A stretch of 64,000 nucleotides of DNA from an uncultured Sphingopyxis sp. (GTDB lineage: Bacteria; Pseudomonadota; Alphaproteobacteria; Sphingomonadales; Sphingomonadaceae), in the NCBI RefSeq assembly GCF_900078365.1, contig NZ_LT598653.1, forward strand, positions 2,170,001-2,234,000, read 5' to 3'. Of the stretch, positions 41,101 through 48,452 are shown piece by piece. A program made the translations under genes and the position numbers. Under the pieces are notes generated by a model. It was not told where the DNA came from, did no database searches, and was given only the letters and a program-made list of their open reading frames with translations. Within the stretch, counting starts at the first letter, position 1. Every line of letters starts with the position of its first letter.

Positions 41101-41194
41101 GCATCACCAGCGCCTGTGCCGTGGACAGCACCTGCCAGCCCATCGCGACCAGCGCATCGAGCGCGGGCTTCTCGGCGAGGCGGTATTCGCTCAC
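38150..41194 (-). CDS. hsdR: Type I restriction endonuclease, R subunit
   Basis: A 1,014-residue motor-nuclease. Nuclease domain: P125-D126 and E140-x-K142 (RIPDVVLFVNG; VIEAKSP). Translocase: Walker A HTQGSGKS (277-284), DECH box 382-385, and motif VI-like QAIARTNRTC. The C terminus is helical and contacts the methyltransferase core. ATG 41194 overlaps the hsdS stop (ATGA). No frameshift or stop: the protein appears complete. One copy of the island palindrome (40397-40410) lies within codons 262-268, presumably by chance or because of QRVATG coding. Confidence 0.95.
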   Translation of the reverse strand: MSEYRLAEKPALDALVAMGWQVLSTAQALVMREEENRVILKPVLIEALRTLNSIGAEDAEAIYSDLSTLSDNEEWQRKLRGGYSRRLSGENRDRPITLIDFKNPSRNVFHVTNQFRVAAQRPRIPDVVLFVNGIPLVVIEAKSPLKATAKAEEAFEQIKQYERDIPRLFYPNAFNLVTDGMATLYGATGAPSQFYAPWPDAWPRHRDDFPDDLAKDLWCLCEPSRLLDLLAHFIVFEIDPETGRKIKKVCRYQQFRAVNKAVQRVATGAHRKGLIWHTQGSGKSLTMVFLALKLKTHLTLDAPTLANPNILVLTDRIDLDDQISKTFVACGLPNPTQCGSVAALREAVNRGGNGQILLSTIFKFAGSKDPIPNSTNWIVLVDECHRTQEKDLGAFLQATLPDAHFYGFTGTPIKSTDKDTYARFSIAGEGYLDKYGIDDAVRDGATVPILYEGRKADWAINEAEIDILFDRWFVDLPDDKREELKRKGLTLATIAKHPERIRLIAMDIWEHFKAVCQPDGFKAQIVAVDREAVILYRAVLSTVIAADLVRGGMDAQEAQAKADAMIACVYSKSQEDNKPSENPDVSALRAGLEAHYLDDVAEKDIKKRFKAFGQDPQFLIVCDKLLTGFDAPLEHVMYLDKPLKEHNLLQAIARTNRTCTIKLPNGGEIEKPNGRIVDYIGVTNHLDEALQSYRAEDVENAMRDIAILRNDLKEAHARYRTHKRAMGLDGLDEKAAAYAAAKLAAGGQEDDWFDLQRFARIFIKVYADLSPDPAILDFTAEVKWASAFLRLATQAIAKDESLDHRSYSAKIREMLETHVHVTGLSTTIRLRNITDPVFADDFAIEGKDELELQEAFVRKSAELRRVTRELVDKNPAQYGRFSERVLEIIRRFEERQVAAADGLREFEGLTGDIEAEQGAHAELGMDENAFSILRIIEAIVPDADHGTLQEAAIAIGAIYSDAATTQPAFAHMEAYLRSLRQQVRRILTDHGIGETKTIREKVEEFAVHAYGSGA
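40397..40410. other. Island palindrome TGCAACCCGTTGCA, copy inside hsdR
   Basis: Same 14 bases as at 32576, in hsdR codons for VQRVATG. The only copy well inside a gene. Confidence 0.5.
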
Positions 41195-42435
41195 GCAGGC
41201 ACCCGCACGCGACCGGAGAGAAGATCGGACATGAGTTCGGATTTGAGAACTGATAGCGCCTCAACTGCGCTGGCTTGCTCCCGAACCGCATGTTCGCTTT
41301 CCTTTGCGAGAACTGTCCGTTCTTGCTGAACATCCATTGGTGGCAGCGCGAATGGCAACTCCGCGAGCTTCGAGATGTAGATGTGCTTCACCGAACTGCC
41401 GCCACTGTCCGCAAGCATCCGTTCTTGGCCAGTCGGGCATTGAAGCAGGTATGACAGGAAGCTGCCGTCGATCTCTTTTGCGCTCGGAATGAGAACGGCG
41501 ACGGATTGGTTGATGCACACGTCGCCCCGGTCCACCCGAGCGACCCGCCCCAGTGTGCCGTCCTTTGTCACCAACACCGCGCCAACAGGTGGCCTGCTCT
41601 TGTCAGATATGTCGTTGGAGTAGGCTGCCGGTGAAGTGTGTCGGGCCGAGTTGTAGTCAATCCAACCGTGTCGCACATTGGCGGCGGTCAGCATCCACGG
41701 CCCTTCATCAGTCGTCGGCATCGGATTGGTGAACCCGTAGGTCACCCGCTCACAAACCTGCCCAATGGTTGCCGCCTTACCGCTGTCCTTGGCTGAAAAG
41801 CAGATGCCGAACAGAGCATCCAGCAGCAACCTGTGAACGGATTCGTTTGCCGTAAGCGCGGCTTGCGCTGTCGTAATCGCCTCATCTACCGACTGCAACA
41901 CCTCGGCGATCCGCCGCTGCTCGTCGAGGGGTGGGAGGTCGATAGGCAGCAACTTCGCCGTGCCGCGACTAAGTTCTTTGAACGTGCTGCCACCCGCCGC
42001 CGCGACAAGGTTGGGTCGCTGTGCGATCAGCCACTGCAACAGAAACGCAGCGTCAAGGTCACGACCCGTTGTGAAGGTGATGAAACCCTGATTTGTCGTC
42101 ATGGGGACGGAGTTGATGGCCGCGAAACCAATCGTCGCCCGCGAAGTCATCAGCACGGTGCCGGGCGGGTTCAACGGCAATGAGCACTCTGCCAACGCCC
42201 TGTCTGACACCATCCTTTCAGTGCTGGCGATGGTGCTGACGCCGGTTGGTAGCGACGTGATGTCCGAAGGCGTCACCCACGGAACCGATGCTCCATCCCA
42301 ATACTCGGCTTCGCCCCGTGCTGGCGTGGTGCCACCGCCCAAACGCGCTACGTCACCGAGACGCAGCGAGCGCCAGGCATCGGGGAACCCGTCAACATCC
42401 CGGTCCACTTCCGCCACATCACACGACATAGCCAA
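41191..42435 (-). CDS. hsdS: Type I restriction system specificity subunit
   Basis: A 414-residue S subunit with two target-recognition domains (about 20-180 and 215-385) separated by a helical spacer (LDEQRRIAEVLQSVDEAI and AQAALTANES). The second half ends with the matching helix (DVQQERTVLAKESEHAVREQ). The TRDs set the bipartite DNA target, which cannot be read from sequence by eye. ATG 42435 lies within the end of hsdM (17-base overlap). Confidence 0.93.
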   Translation of the reverse strand: MAMSCDVAEVDRDVDGFPDAWRSLRLGDVARLGGGTTPARGEAEYWDGASVPWVTPSDITSLPTGVSTIASTERMVSDRALAECSLPLNPPGTVLMTSRATIGFAAINSVPMTTNQGFITFTTGRDLDAAFLLQWLIAQRPNLVAAAGGSTFKELSRGTAKLLPIDLPPLDEQRRIAEVLQSVDEAITTAQAALTANESVHRLLLDALFGICFSAKDSGKAATIGQVCERVTYGFTNPMPTTDEGPWMLTAANVRHGWIDYNSARHTSPAAYSNDISDKSRPPVGAVLVTKDGTLGRVARVDRGDVCINQSVAVLIPSAKEIDGSFLSYLLQCPTGQERMLADSGGSSVKHIYISKLAELPFALPPMDVQQERTVLAKESEHAVREQASAVEALSVLKSELMSDLLSGRVRVPA

Positions 42436-43918
42436 GCCTCTTGAGGTGGCCGAACATCACGGCTTCTGCCTCATTGCGCTTGGTGATCAGCTCTTGCAGC
42501 TTGGCGACTTCCGCCGCGACATCGACGGCCTCGGCATCCGCGCCGGTCTGCACATAACGGCTGATGTTGAGGTTGTGGCCGTTGGCGGCGATCTCGTCCA
42601 CCGGCACCACGCGGGCCAGCTTTTCGACATCGGCGAAGGTGTGGACGGGTTCGGCCAGCGTGCGGACGTGATCGTCGGTCAAGAAGTTCTGCGCCTTGCC
42701 CGGCTGGAAGGTAGCATCGCCGTTGACGATCAGCACCTTGCCGCGCCGCTCGGCAGGCTTCTTCTTGCGGCAGACCAGCAGGGCGGCAGGGATGCCCGCT
42801 CCGTAGAACAGATTAGGGGCAAGGCCCACGACCGCCTCGATGACGTCTGCGGCCAGCATGGCCTCCCTGATCCGCCCCTCGGCCCCGCCACGGAACAGGA
42901 CGCCGTGCGGCACCACCACCGCCAGCATCCCGTCATCTTTCAGGCTGGCGAGCATGTGCTGGACGAAGGCAAGATCGCCATAGCCCTTGGGCGGGCAGCC
43001 ATAGGTATCGCGACCGAACGGATCTCCGTTCTGCCAGACATCGTAGCCCCATACCTTTTCCGAGAATGGTGGGTTCGCCAGCACCCGGTCATAGGCTCCG
43101 ATGCCCTCGACGAACTCGCGCGCCTTTGAATCATATCGCTTGGGCGACAGGATCGTGTCGCCCTTGGCTATGAAGGCATCGTCCACATTATGCAGGAACA
43201 GGTTGATCTCGGCGATGCCCCAGGTTGCGAAGTTCTTTTCCTGCCCATAGAGCGACAGGGTGCGGGCATCCTCACCCCGGTCCTTCAAATATTGCACCGC
43301 CTCCAGCAACATACCGCCAGAGCCGCAGGTAGGGTCATAGATCGACATGCCGGGACGCGGTTCCAGTATTTCGACCATCAGACGGACGATCTGGCGCGGG
43401 GTATAAAACTCCCCGCCCTTCTTGCCCGCGCCCTCCGCGAACATCTTGATTAGGTAGAGGTAGGCATCGCCGAGCATGTCGGCGGGCACATCGGCGTTGC
43501 GCAGCCGGTGCTTCTCGAAATGGGCGAGCAGCTTTTCCAGCAAAGCATCGGAAAAGCGATCCTGATTGGCGAAGTCCACATCGCCGAACACCCCTCGCAG
43601 GCGCAGGTTGGCGTCTTCGATGGCCGCCAGTGCATTGTTCAGCCGCTGACCGATCTGCGTCGCGTGCTGCCGCACCGCTTCCCAGCGATGCTCTTGTGGG
43701 ATGTGGAAGCGATGCTCGTCCGGATCAGCGGCTTCATTGCGGTCACCCGTCTCGGCCAGCAGAGCTTCAAACTCCTCGTCCCACACGTCACAGAGGCGCT
43801 TATAAAAGAGCAGGCCGAAGATATATTGCTTGTAATCTGCGGCATCGACGGTGCCGCGAAGGATGTCCGCCGCCCCCCAAAGATGGCGTTCGAGTTCCTG
43901 CTGGGTAAGTTTTGGCAT
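42419..43918 (-). CDS. hsdM: Type I restriction system N6-adenine methyltransferase
   Basis: A 499-residue M subunit. N-terminal HsdM_N helices (1-140), GGEFYTPRQIVRLMVEIL, S-adenosylmethionine motif I DPTCGSGGM (195-203), and catalytic motif IV NPPF (282-285) for adenine N6 methylation. C-terminal helices contact HsdS. First of the hsd genes; the winged-helix ORF lies 49 bases upstream on the same strand. The set M-S-R is complete, so the strain should have a methylated type I motif. Confidence 0.95.
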   Translation of the reverse strand: MPKLTQQELERHLWGAADILRGTVDAADYKQYIFGLLFYKRLCDVWDEEFEALLAETGDRNEAADPDEHRFHIPQEHRWEAVRQHATQIGQRLNNALAAIEDANLRLRGVFGDVDFANQDRFSDALLEKLLAHFEKHRLRNADVPADMLGDAYLYLIKMFAEGAGKKGGEFYTPRQIVRLMVEILEPRPGMSIYDPTCGSGGMLLEAVQYLKDRGEDARTLSLYGQEKNFATWGIAEINLFLHNVDDAFIAKGDTILSPKRYDSKAREFVEGIGAYDRVLANPPFSEKVWGYDVWQNGDPFGRDTYGCPPKGYGDLAFVQHMLASLKDDGMLAVVVPHGVLFRGGAEGRIREAMLAADVIEAVVGLAPNLFYGAGIPAALLVCRKKKPAERRGKVLIVNGDATFQPGKAQNFLTDDHVRTLAEPVHTFADVEKLARVVPVDEIAANGHNLNISRYVQTGADAEAVDVAAEVAKLQELITKRNEAEAVMFGHLKRLGYVV

Positions 43919-43967
43919 TTTTCCCTCTCATTGCGAGGGCCTTATCTACACAAGCGCGGGCGGCGTT

Positions 43968-44330
43968 CTAGTCCAAGTCGTCACCAATTCCCATCTGATC
44001 CCAGAGCTTGTCCAAAAGAGCGAGCTTTTCCCGGCGATCGGCTAAATGCGCCCTTCCCTTCTGCGTAATCCGGAACTCGCCGATCCCGACGCGTTGTATC
44101 AATCCATTCTTGCAAAGGTTTCGGCGTTCCTGGAGCGCATTGGCAATAATCTGATCGATCACCGCTTCATTCGGGCGTTTGTTCGCCCGCGCGAGGTCGG
44201 CCGGATCAAGGTCGAGTTTTGCTTTGGTAGCGTTCGTCACCTCAATTGTCGTCATCGTTCGACCGTGTTCGAGAACCTCCAAAATCGGGTCTTCGACATG
44301 TTCCTGGCGGTGTGCAGTGGATTTGTTCAC
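43968..44330 (-). CDS. Small winged-helix-like protein upstream of hsdM
   Basis: A 120-residue protein. The order of helices and the strand pair GLIQRVGIGEFRITQKGRAH (about 78-97) give a winged-helix shape similar to the N-terminal domain of Mrr-type restriction proteins; no nuclease domain follows. It may regulate the operon or be a DNA-sensing accessory. Located between the GIY-YIG gene (11-base gap) and hsdM (49-base gap). Confidence 0.6.
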   Translation of the reverse strand: MNKSTAHRQEHVEDPILEVLEHGRTMTTIEVTNATKAKLDLDPADLARANKRPNEAVIDQIIANALQERRNLCKNGLIQRVGIGEFRITQKGRAHLADRREKLALLDKLWDQMGIGDDLD

Positions 44331-44341
44331 AAGCAGTCCCC

Positions 44342-45178
44342 CTAGTTGCGATTGAGGCCCATCTCACGGCTCTGGAGCTTGGCCTTCCACATGTTCTCCA
44401 TCGCGATCACATCGTTCGCAGATGCGCCAGAACCCGCGACCTCGAGAACGCTGATCTGATAGTCCGATGGATCGCGGCTGCGAAGTCCCTCGTTGCCGCC
44501 GTGACCCGTGGCAAGATACGACTGCCAGCGCGCCCAAAAACCCGACGCGCCATAGGCTGACCCAACATATTGCTCCCGAGTTCGCGGGCAGGTCAGCAAA
44601 TATACGCCGCGCACGGCCGAAAGGGCAGCAATCCACGACGCGGGTATATTCGGCAAAGCCCCAAGATTGCAGATGAAGCTCGTGAACCCCGGAAATTCCG
44701 GCTCTTTGAAGGCTTGGGTCAGTTCGACGATAGACTTTTCCTGTTGGTGGGCACGTTGGTTCCAGCTCCGCTTCCCGTCGCCCCATGCGATCTTTAGGCA
44801 GCCGCTGTATCGGTCAAAATTGGGCAACCGCGAATACTCGTATATGTCGAGTTCGCGCCCAATCTGGGCGGACGTATGCCGGTGAAGCGGGTCGATCCAG
44901 TCCGGCGCTACATCGGCATAGCCAAACAGCTCATACAGCCCCACGAAAAGTGTGCTACCGTCAGGAGGCACCACAAAGCCTGCCCAGTATTTCCCCCTAA
45001 AATAATGCCTTCGATCGGACGGCTGGGCGCTTTGGTATCGCTCCAACTCGGCCGGATCGTCGCGCCATATCGCGTAGGGCGTAAGGCCGGTCTTGCTGAC
45101 TTGTTGATGTCGCAGGAGCCGCACGTTCGTCGGATCAATCCCCTCATCGCGAAGTAGCATGTTGAATGTCAGCGGCAT
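44342..45178 (-). CDS. GIY-YIG nuclease family protein
   Basis: A 278-residue protein from ATG 45178 (GGGGGA upstream). A ~180-residue N-terminal domain of unknown kind (LLRDEGIDPTNVRLLRHQQ; HYFRGKYWAGFVV; LYELFGYADVAPDW) is followed by a GIY-YIG nuclease: GVY at 191-193, YVG at 204-206, Arg217 in FWARWQSY, and metal Glu261 in AMENMWKAK. Two copies of the 14-bp island palindrome lie 18 and 85 bases upstream. Proteins of this layout are common in restriction/defence islands; cutting activity is expected, target unknown. Confidence 0.82.
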   Translation of the reverse strand: MPLTFNMLLRDEGIDPTNVRLLRHQQVSKTGLTPYAIWRDDPAELERYQSAQPSDRRHYFRGKYWAGFVVPPDGSTLFVGLYELFGYADVAPDWIDPLHRHTSAQIGRELDIYEYSRLPNFDRYSGCLKIAWGDGKRSWNQRAHQQEKSIVELTQAFKEPEFPGFTSFICNLGALPNIPASWIAALSAVRGVYLLTCPRTREQYVGSAYGASGFWARWQSYLATGHGGNEGLRSRDPSDYQISVLEVAGSGASANDVIAMENMWKAKLQSREMGLNRN

Positions 45179-45195
45179 CTTATCCCCCGTCGAAT

Positions 45196-45209
45196 TGCAA
45201 CGGGTTGCA
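45196..45209. promoter_or_regulatory. Island palindrome TGCAACGGGTTGCA, copy 3
   Basis: 18 bases upstream of the GIY-YIG start and the reverse-complement orientation of copy 1. An operator for the nuclease/restriction operon is a natural guess. Confidence 0.55.
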
Positions 45210-45262
45210 TGATAGGCCCTAAATTTCCAGTTTACCGCGCGCCTGCTCGCCGCTTCCCTTGA

Positions 45263-45276
45263 TGCAACCCGTTGCA
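45263..45276. promoter_or_regulatory. Island palindrome TGCAACCCGTTGCA, copy 4
   Basis: In the 131-bp gap between the integrase stop and the GIY-YIG start, 67 bases from copy 3 and in inverted orientation to it. Confidence 0.55.
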
Positions 45277-45309
45277 ACGCCGCTGCACTTTTCCCGAAAA
45301 CCGGCACGC

Positions 45310-46989
45310 CTATGTGTAGGGCCTGTTTGGCATTGCCTGCGGAGGCGGCGGAAGAACAAAGCCAGGAACGCGATAACGCTCGATCGCCTGAACCAATGGT
45401 AGAAGTGGATATGATAGCCCGCCGTAAGTATCGGCGATATCGCCGGTCTCATGGCCGGTGATCTCGTTCTGCACGTCCGGCGCTAGACCCAGTTGGCGGG
45501 CATAGTGTTTGAAGCTGTGGCGAAACGAATGGAAGGTGATCCGACGATCCGTGATCTCAGCTTCCTTCCGCAGCCACCGACCAAACCATTTCGACCATGA
45601 TGCTGTTAGGACGCCATCGCGGTCGGGCCGCAGGTGCGGGAACACTCGTTTTGCTCCCGTCGCCCGAAGCTGGTCAACGTAGTTCAGGAACCCCAATCTG
45701 ACCAGCTCTGGATGCACAGGCACCCGCCGAACACTTCCGGCGTTCTTAAGTTTTAGGCCATCGGCTTCATCTTCGACAATGCGAATCACGGTCGCCGTGG
45801 CGTCTGCGTCGTCGGCATCGACATAGGCTTCTGACGTAATGTCGATTAGACGTAGCTGGCCTAGCTCTTCAAGCCGCGCACCTGTGTAGAGAGCCAATAG
45901 GGGCAGCCAATAAGCTGCCTCGCCGCGTCCACCAACGGGCCGATTTCCTGACGACCAAACCGACGTGCCAAATAGAGCTGTCAGGCAGTCTCGATCGTAT
46001 GTGATCCGGGCCTTTGCCTTCTTCTTGTCGGCCTTGATAGCAATCCCTTCACAGGGATCGACATTGATGAACTTACATTCTTTCGCGAAGCGGATAACGG
46101 CGCGTAGTAGGTTGAGAAGGTTGTTTCCCGTCGTCCCCGCGCGACCCGACGCAACGAGCTTCTCTTTATATGCTTGGACATGATCCGACGTAATCGCGCC
46201 AATTCGAGCACCACCAGTCAGAGCATCAAATTCTGCAATTACGACCCTCGCCTTCCGCTCTGTCTTTGAGCGCGGTTTCCGCGCGGCAGCCCACCTGTCC
46301 ACTATCTCGGAAAGCGATAACTTTGCCTGGGGGTTCTTCGACGGCTGCGGGCGCGCGCGGTCCTTTGCGAACTCCTCGGGAGCAAAAATGCGATGGGTCG
46401 GCCCGACGGTTGATGACCACGTGATCTCCGCCCGCTCTCGTGACACCAGCTCGCGTTGGCCGCGTGCCACACGATCCATCAGGAAGGCCTCTAGCCGTCC
46501 ATTACGAGGCATAGCCCATGCATTGCGCTGTATGATCGCGTCGGCAATCCATTGAGTGCTGATAGGCGGTTCGCCCGACCCGCTAGACATGACACGGACG
46601 ATCTCGCCCTCAGCAACGTCCAGTTCGCGCGATCGGTTTCTCACCGCAATGCCGCCGACTAGTGGGTCAGCGGAGGACCTATCCTCAAACTCCACAATCC
46701 AGGCACGGACAGCCCTTTCGATCTCCTCCTGATCGGGAATGTGCGCGGTCCTGAAAATGTCATCATGAGAAGCCGTGTCGCGCCCCGTGCTTGCACGCGC
46801 CTGACGAATCATTCGATCGCAAAACTCCGCATGAACGGTCGCGAGAGCACGAGCACGTGTGTCAGTCACGTCACCAAGGCTCCGAACATATTCCGTCATG
46901 CCGCAAGCAGCCTGGACATCCTTGGGTATGGCGCGCCGGAATGTGTAGCGGCCGTGACGGCGATAAAGATGTGTTGCAACCCGCTGCAT
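45310..46989 (-). CDS. Tyrosine-type site-specific integrase
   Basis: A 559-residue phage/island integrase from ATG 46989 (MQRVATHLYRRHGRYTFRRA, the DUF6538-type arm-binding start). ATG 47022 is an alternative. Core-binding domain about 250-340; catalytic domain with Arg in LYTGARLEELGQL, His-x-x-Arg in FHSFRHSFKHYA, His in EITGHETGD, and nucleophile Tyr in IADTYGG. It should recombine the 19-bp core at the tRNA-Ser end. A variant of the island palindrome (46975-46988) overlaps the start codon, so expression may be repressed by the same factor that acts on the defence genes. Confidence 0.93.
   Translation of the reverse strand: MQRVATHLYRRHGRYTFRRAIPKDVQAACGMTEYVRSLGDVTDTRARALATVHAEFCDRMIRQARASTGRDTASHDDIFRTAHIPDQEEIERAVRAWIVEFEDRSSADPLVGGIAVRNRSRELDVAEGEIVRVMSSGSGEPPISTQWIADAIIQRNAWAMPRNGRLEAFLMDRVARGQRELVSRERAEITWSSTVGPTHRIFAPEEFAKDRARPQPSKNPQAKLSLSEIVDRWAAARKPRSKTERKARVVIAEFDALTGGARIGAITSDHVQAYKEKLVASGRAGTTGNNLLNLLRAVIRFAKECKFINVDPCEGIAIKADKKKAKARITYDRDCLTALFGTSVWSSGNRPVGGRGEAAYWLPLLALYTGARLEELGQLRLIDITSEAYVDADDADATATVIRIVEDEADGLKLKNAGSVRRVPVHPELVRLGFLNYVDQLRATGAKRVFPHLRPDRDGVLTASWSKWFGRWLRKEAEITDRRITFHSFRHSFKHYARQLGLAPDVQNEITGHETGDIADTYGGLSYPLLPLVQAIERYRVPGFVLPPPPQAMPNRPYT
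46975..46988. promoter_or_regulatory. Island palindrome variant TGCAACCCGCTGCA at integrase start
   Basis: One base differs from copy 1. It covers the integrase start ATG (46987-46989), which would block translation or transcription if bound. Confidence 0.5.
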
Positions 46990-47090
46990 CGCTTGCCCAT
47001 ACTTCGATTTTGTAGCAGACATTGTAGCGCAGCTACTATCGTAGCCTTTGGTTTTCCAACAATTTTTTGATTTCAATGCCCTAGAGAAAG

Positions 47091-47109
47091 GGTGGCGGAG
47101 ACGGAGGGA
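47091..47109. repeat. Proximal att site in tRNA-Ser
   Basis: GGTGGCGGAGACGGAGGGA, identical to 30165-30183. It includes the encoded CCA and acceptor/T-arm end of tRNA-Ser, so the tRNA stays functional after integration. Confidence 0.92.
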
Positions 47110-47185
47110 TTCGAACCCTCGGTACCGGATTTACCAGTACGACGGTTTAGCAAACCGTTGGTTTCAGCCACTCACCCACGTCTCC
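47093..47185 (-). tRNA. tRNA-Ser (GCT)
   Basis: 93 nt with acceptor GGAGACG/CGTCTCC, anticodon stem/loop ACGGTTTGCTAAACCGT (anticodon GCT), a long variable arm (CGTACTGGTAAATCCGGTACCG), T arm GGTTCGAATCC, and encoded CCA. Its 3' end is the integration site of the island. Confidence 0.95.
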
Positions 47186-47428
47186 GCATGGTCTGCCGCG
47201 CTAACGGCAGTCTGGCCTAGGCGGGTCGCTATAGCCATGCGCTTCGCGCCCCGCAACGCCAAAGATTGTGCTTTTTTCGTGCCGCCGCGGCGATTTCACC
47301 GTGCGAATGATTCGACCCGGCGCAAATTCGACTCGGGTCATCGCCCGTTCATTGCCCGCGCGCCAAAGCGAGTCATGATTAACGCAGGTTTCGCGCGAGC
47401 GGCGCGGTTCGATTTTTGGGGGTCCAAT

Positions 47429-48211
47429 ATGCGGAAGACGTTCACCAGCCTGGCTTTTGCGGCCCTGGCATCGCTCGGCCTCGCGCTGACGCCGCTGCCC
47501 GCGGCGGCGCAGATGCGCGAGATCGACCCGAGCAACACCCAGATCGATTCCGATCTCGACAATCCCGCACCCCCGCCGGTGACGACCACCACGACCGACG
47601 GATCATCCTACGACAGCGACCTCGCGACCGGCGATCAGCAGACGAGCGAAGTGCCGGTCGACAATAGCACGGCGGCCCCCGGCGCGCCCGCCGAGATGAC
47701 CGCCACCGACGTCGCCGCCGACGACAGCTCGACCTACAAGAAGGACGATTTGATCGGCGCCGCCGAGGGCATCTTCGGCAAGGGCGCACAGGGCCTGGCG
47801 GGACTGATCGAGGACATTCTCAAGGAACAGGGCGAGCCCAACGCCTATATCGTCGGGCGCGAAGCCGGCGGGGCGCTGGTGTTCGGCCTGCGCTATGGAT
47901 CGGGCACGCTCCATCACAAGGTCGAGGGCGAACTTCCCGCTTACTGGACGGGACCGTCGATCGGTTTCGACGCGGGCGCCAATGCGGGCAACACCTTCAT
48001 CCTCGTCTATAATCTCTTCGACAGCGAGGATCTCTACAAGCGCTATCCGGCGGGCGAAGGCGCCGCCTATCTGGTCGGCGGCTTCAACGCGAGCTACCTG
48101 CGCCGCGGCGATGTCGTGCTGATTCCGATCCGCGTCGGCGTCGGCGCGCGGCTCGGCGCCAACGTCGGCTATATGAAGTTCCGCAAGAAACAGAATTGGC
48201 TGCCCTTCTGA
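47429..48211 (+). CDS. eipA: EipA / DUF1134 envelope-integrity protein
   Basis: A 260-residue periplasmic protein. ATG 47429 with GGGGG upstream; signal peptide 1-28 (MRKTFTSLAFAALASLGLAL...AAAQ), a ~70-residue Thr/Asp-rich linker, then the conserved domain (about 100-260): IVGREAGGALVFGLRYGSG, AYWTGPSIGFDAGANAGNTF, YLRRGDVVLIPIRVGVGARLGANVGYMKF. DUF1134 was named EipA in Brucella, where it supports cell-envelope integrity. The longer open frame reaching back into the tRNA is not coding. A terminator follows at once. Confidence 0.9.
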   Translation: MRKTFTSLAFAALASLGLALTPLPAAAQMREIDPSNTQIDSDLDNPAPPPVTTTTTDGSSYDSDLATGDQQTSEVPVDNSTAAPGAPAEMTATDVAADDSSTYKKDDLIGAAEGIFGKGAQGLAGLIEDILKEQGEPNAYIVGREAGGALVFGLRYGSGTLHHKVEGELPAYWTGPSIGFDAGANAGNTFILVYNLFDSEDLYKRYPAGEGAAYLVGGFNASYLRRGDVVLIPIRVGVGARLGANVGYMKFRKKQNWLPF

Positions 48212-48238
48212 CGACAACCCGTTTGCCACGGGGGCGAT

Positions 48239-48265
48239 AGCCCGCGCTTCGGCGCGGGCTTTTTC
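48239..48265 (+). terminator. Terminator of eipA
   Basis: AGCCCGCGC-TTCG-GCGCGGGCT followed by TTTTC: a 9-bp GC stem with a stable tetraloop. Confidence 0.9.
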
Positions 48266-48302
48266 TTTGCGTGGGAGAACGGCGGGAAGCGGCCGAAACT
48301 AG

Positions 48303-48395
48303 CCGTCGCCCCCGCGAAGGCGGGGGCCGCTGTCGGTTTACGCGGGCACCGCTGATTAAGGCCGCTGGCGGCCCCCGCCTTCGCGGGGGCGACGG
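48303..48395. repeat. Inverted pair of REP-like palindromes (GTCGCCCCCGC family)
   Basis: Units at 48303-48330 and 48368-48395, the same family and layout as 12934-13027. Between the convergent eipA and apt. Confidence 0.8.
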
Positions 48396-48452
48396 TTATA
48401 GGCAACGTCCGCTCACCACCCCAAAGCGGGCCTTGGCGGCAATGACAGGCGA

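Larger units (their letters stand above)
30165..47109. mobile_element. 16.9-kb genomic island in tRNA-Ser(GCT)
   Basis: Bounded by identical 19-bp direct repeats, one being the 3' end of tRNA-Ser. The tyrosine integrase gene lies next to the intact tRNA. The island interior is visibly more AT-rich than the flanks (most clearly 36100-37400), lacks the REP palindromes that fill the chromosome on both sides, and carries accessory genes: SRAP proteins, an interrupted reverse transcriptase, an IS, a resolvase and a type I restriction operon with a HEPN protein and metallopeptidase. No conjugation or replication genes are present, so it is an integrative island mobilised by other means if at all. 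Confidence 0.93.

Noticed and set aside
47048..47428. Upstream extension of the eipA frame over tRNA-Ser
   Set aside because: It would translate through the tRNA gene; ATG 47429 has a ribosome site and a proper signal peptide.
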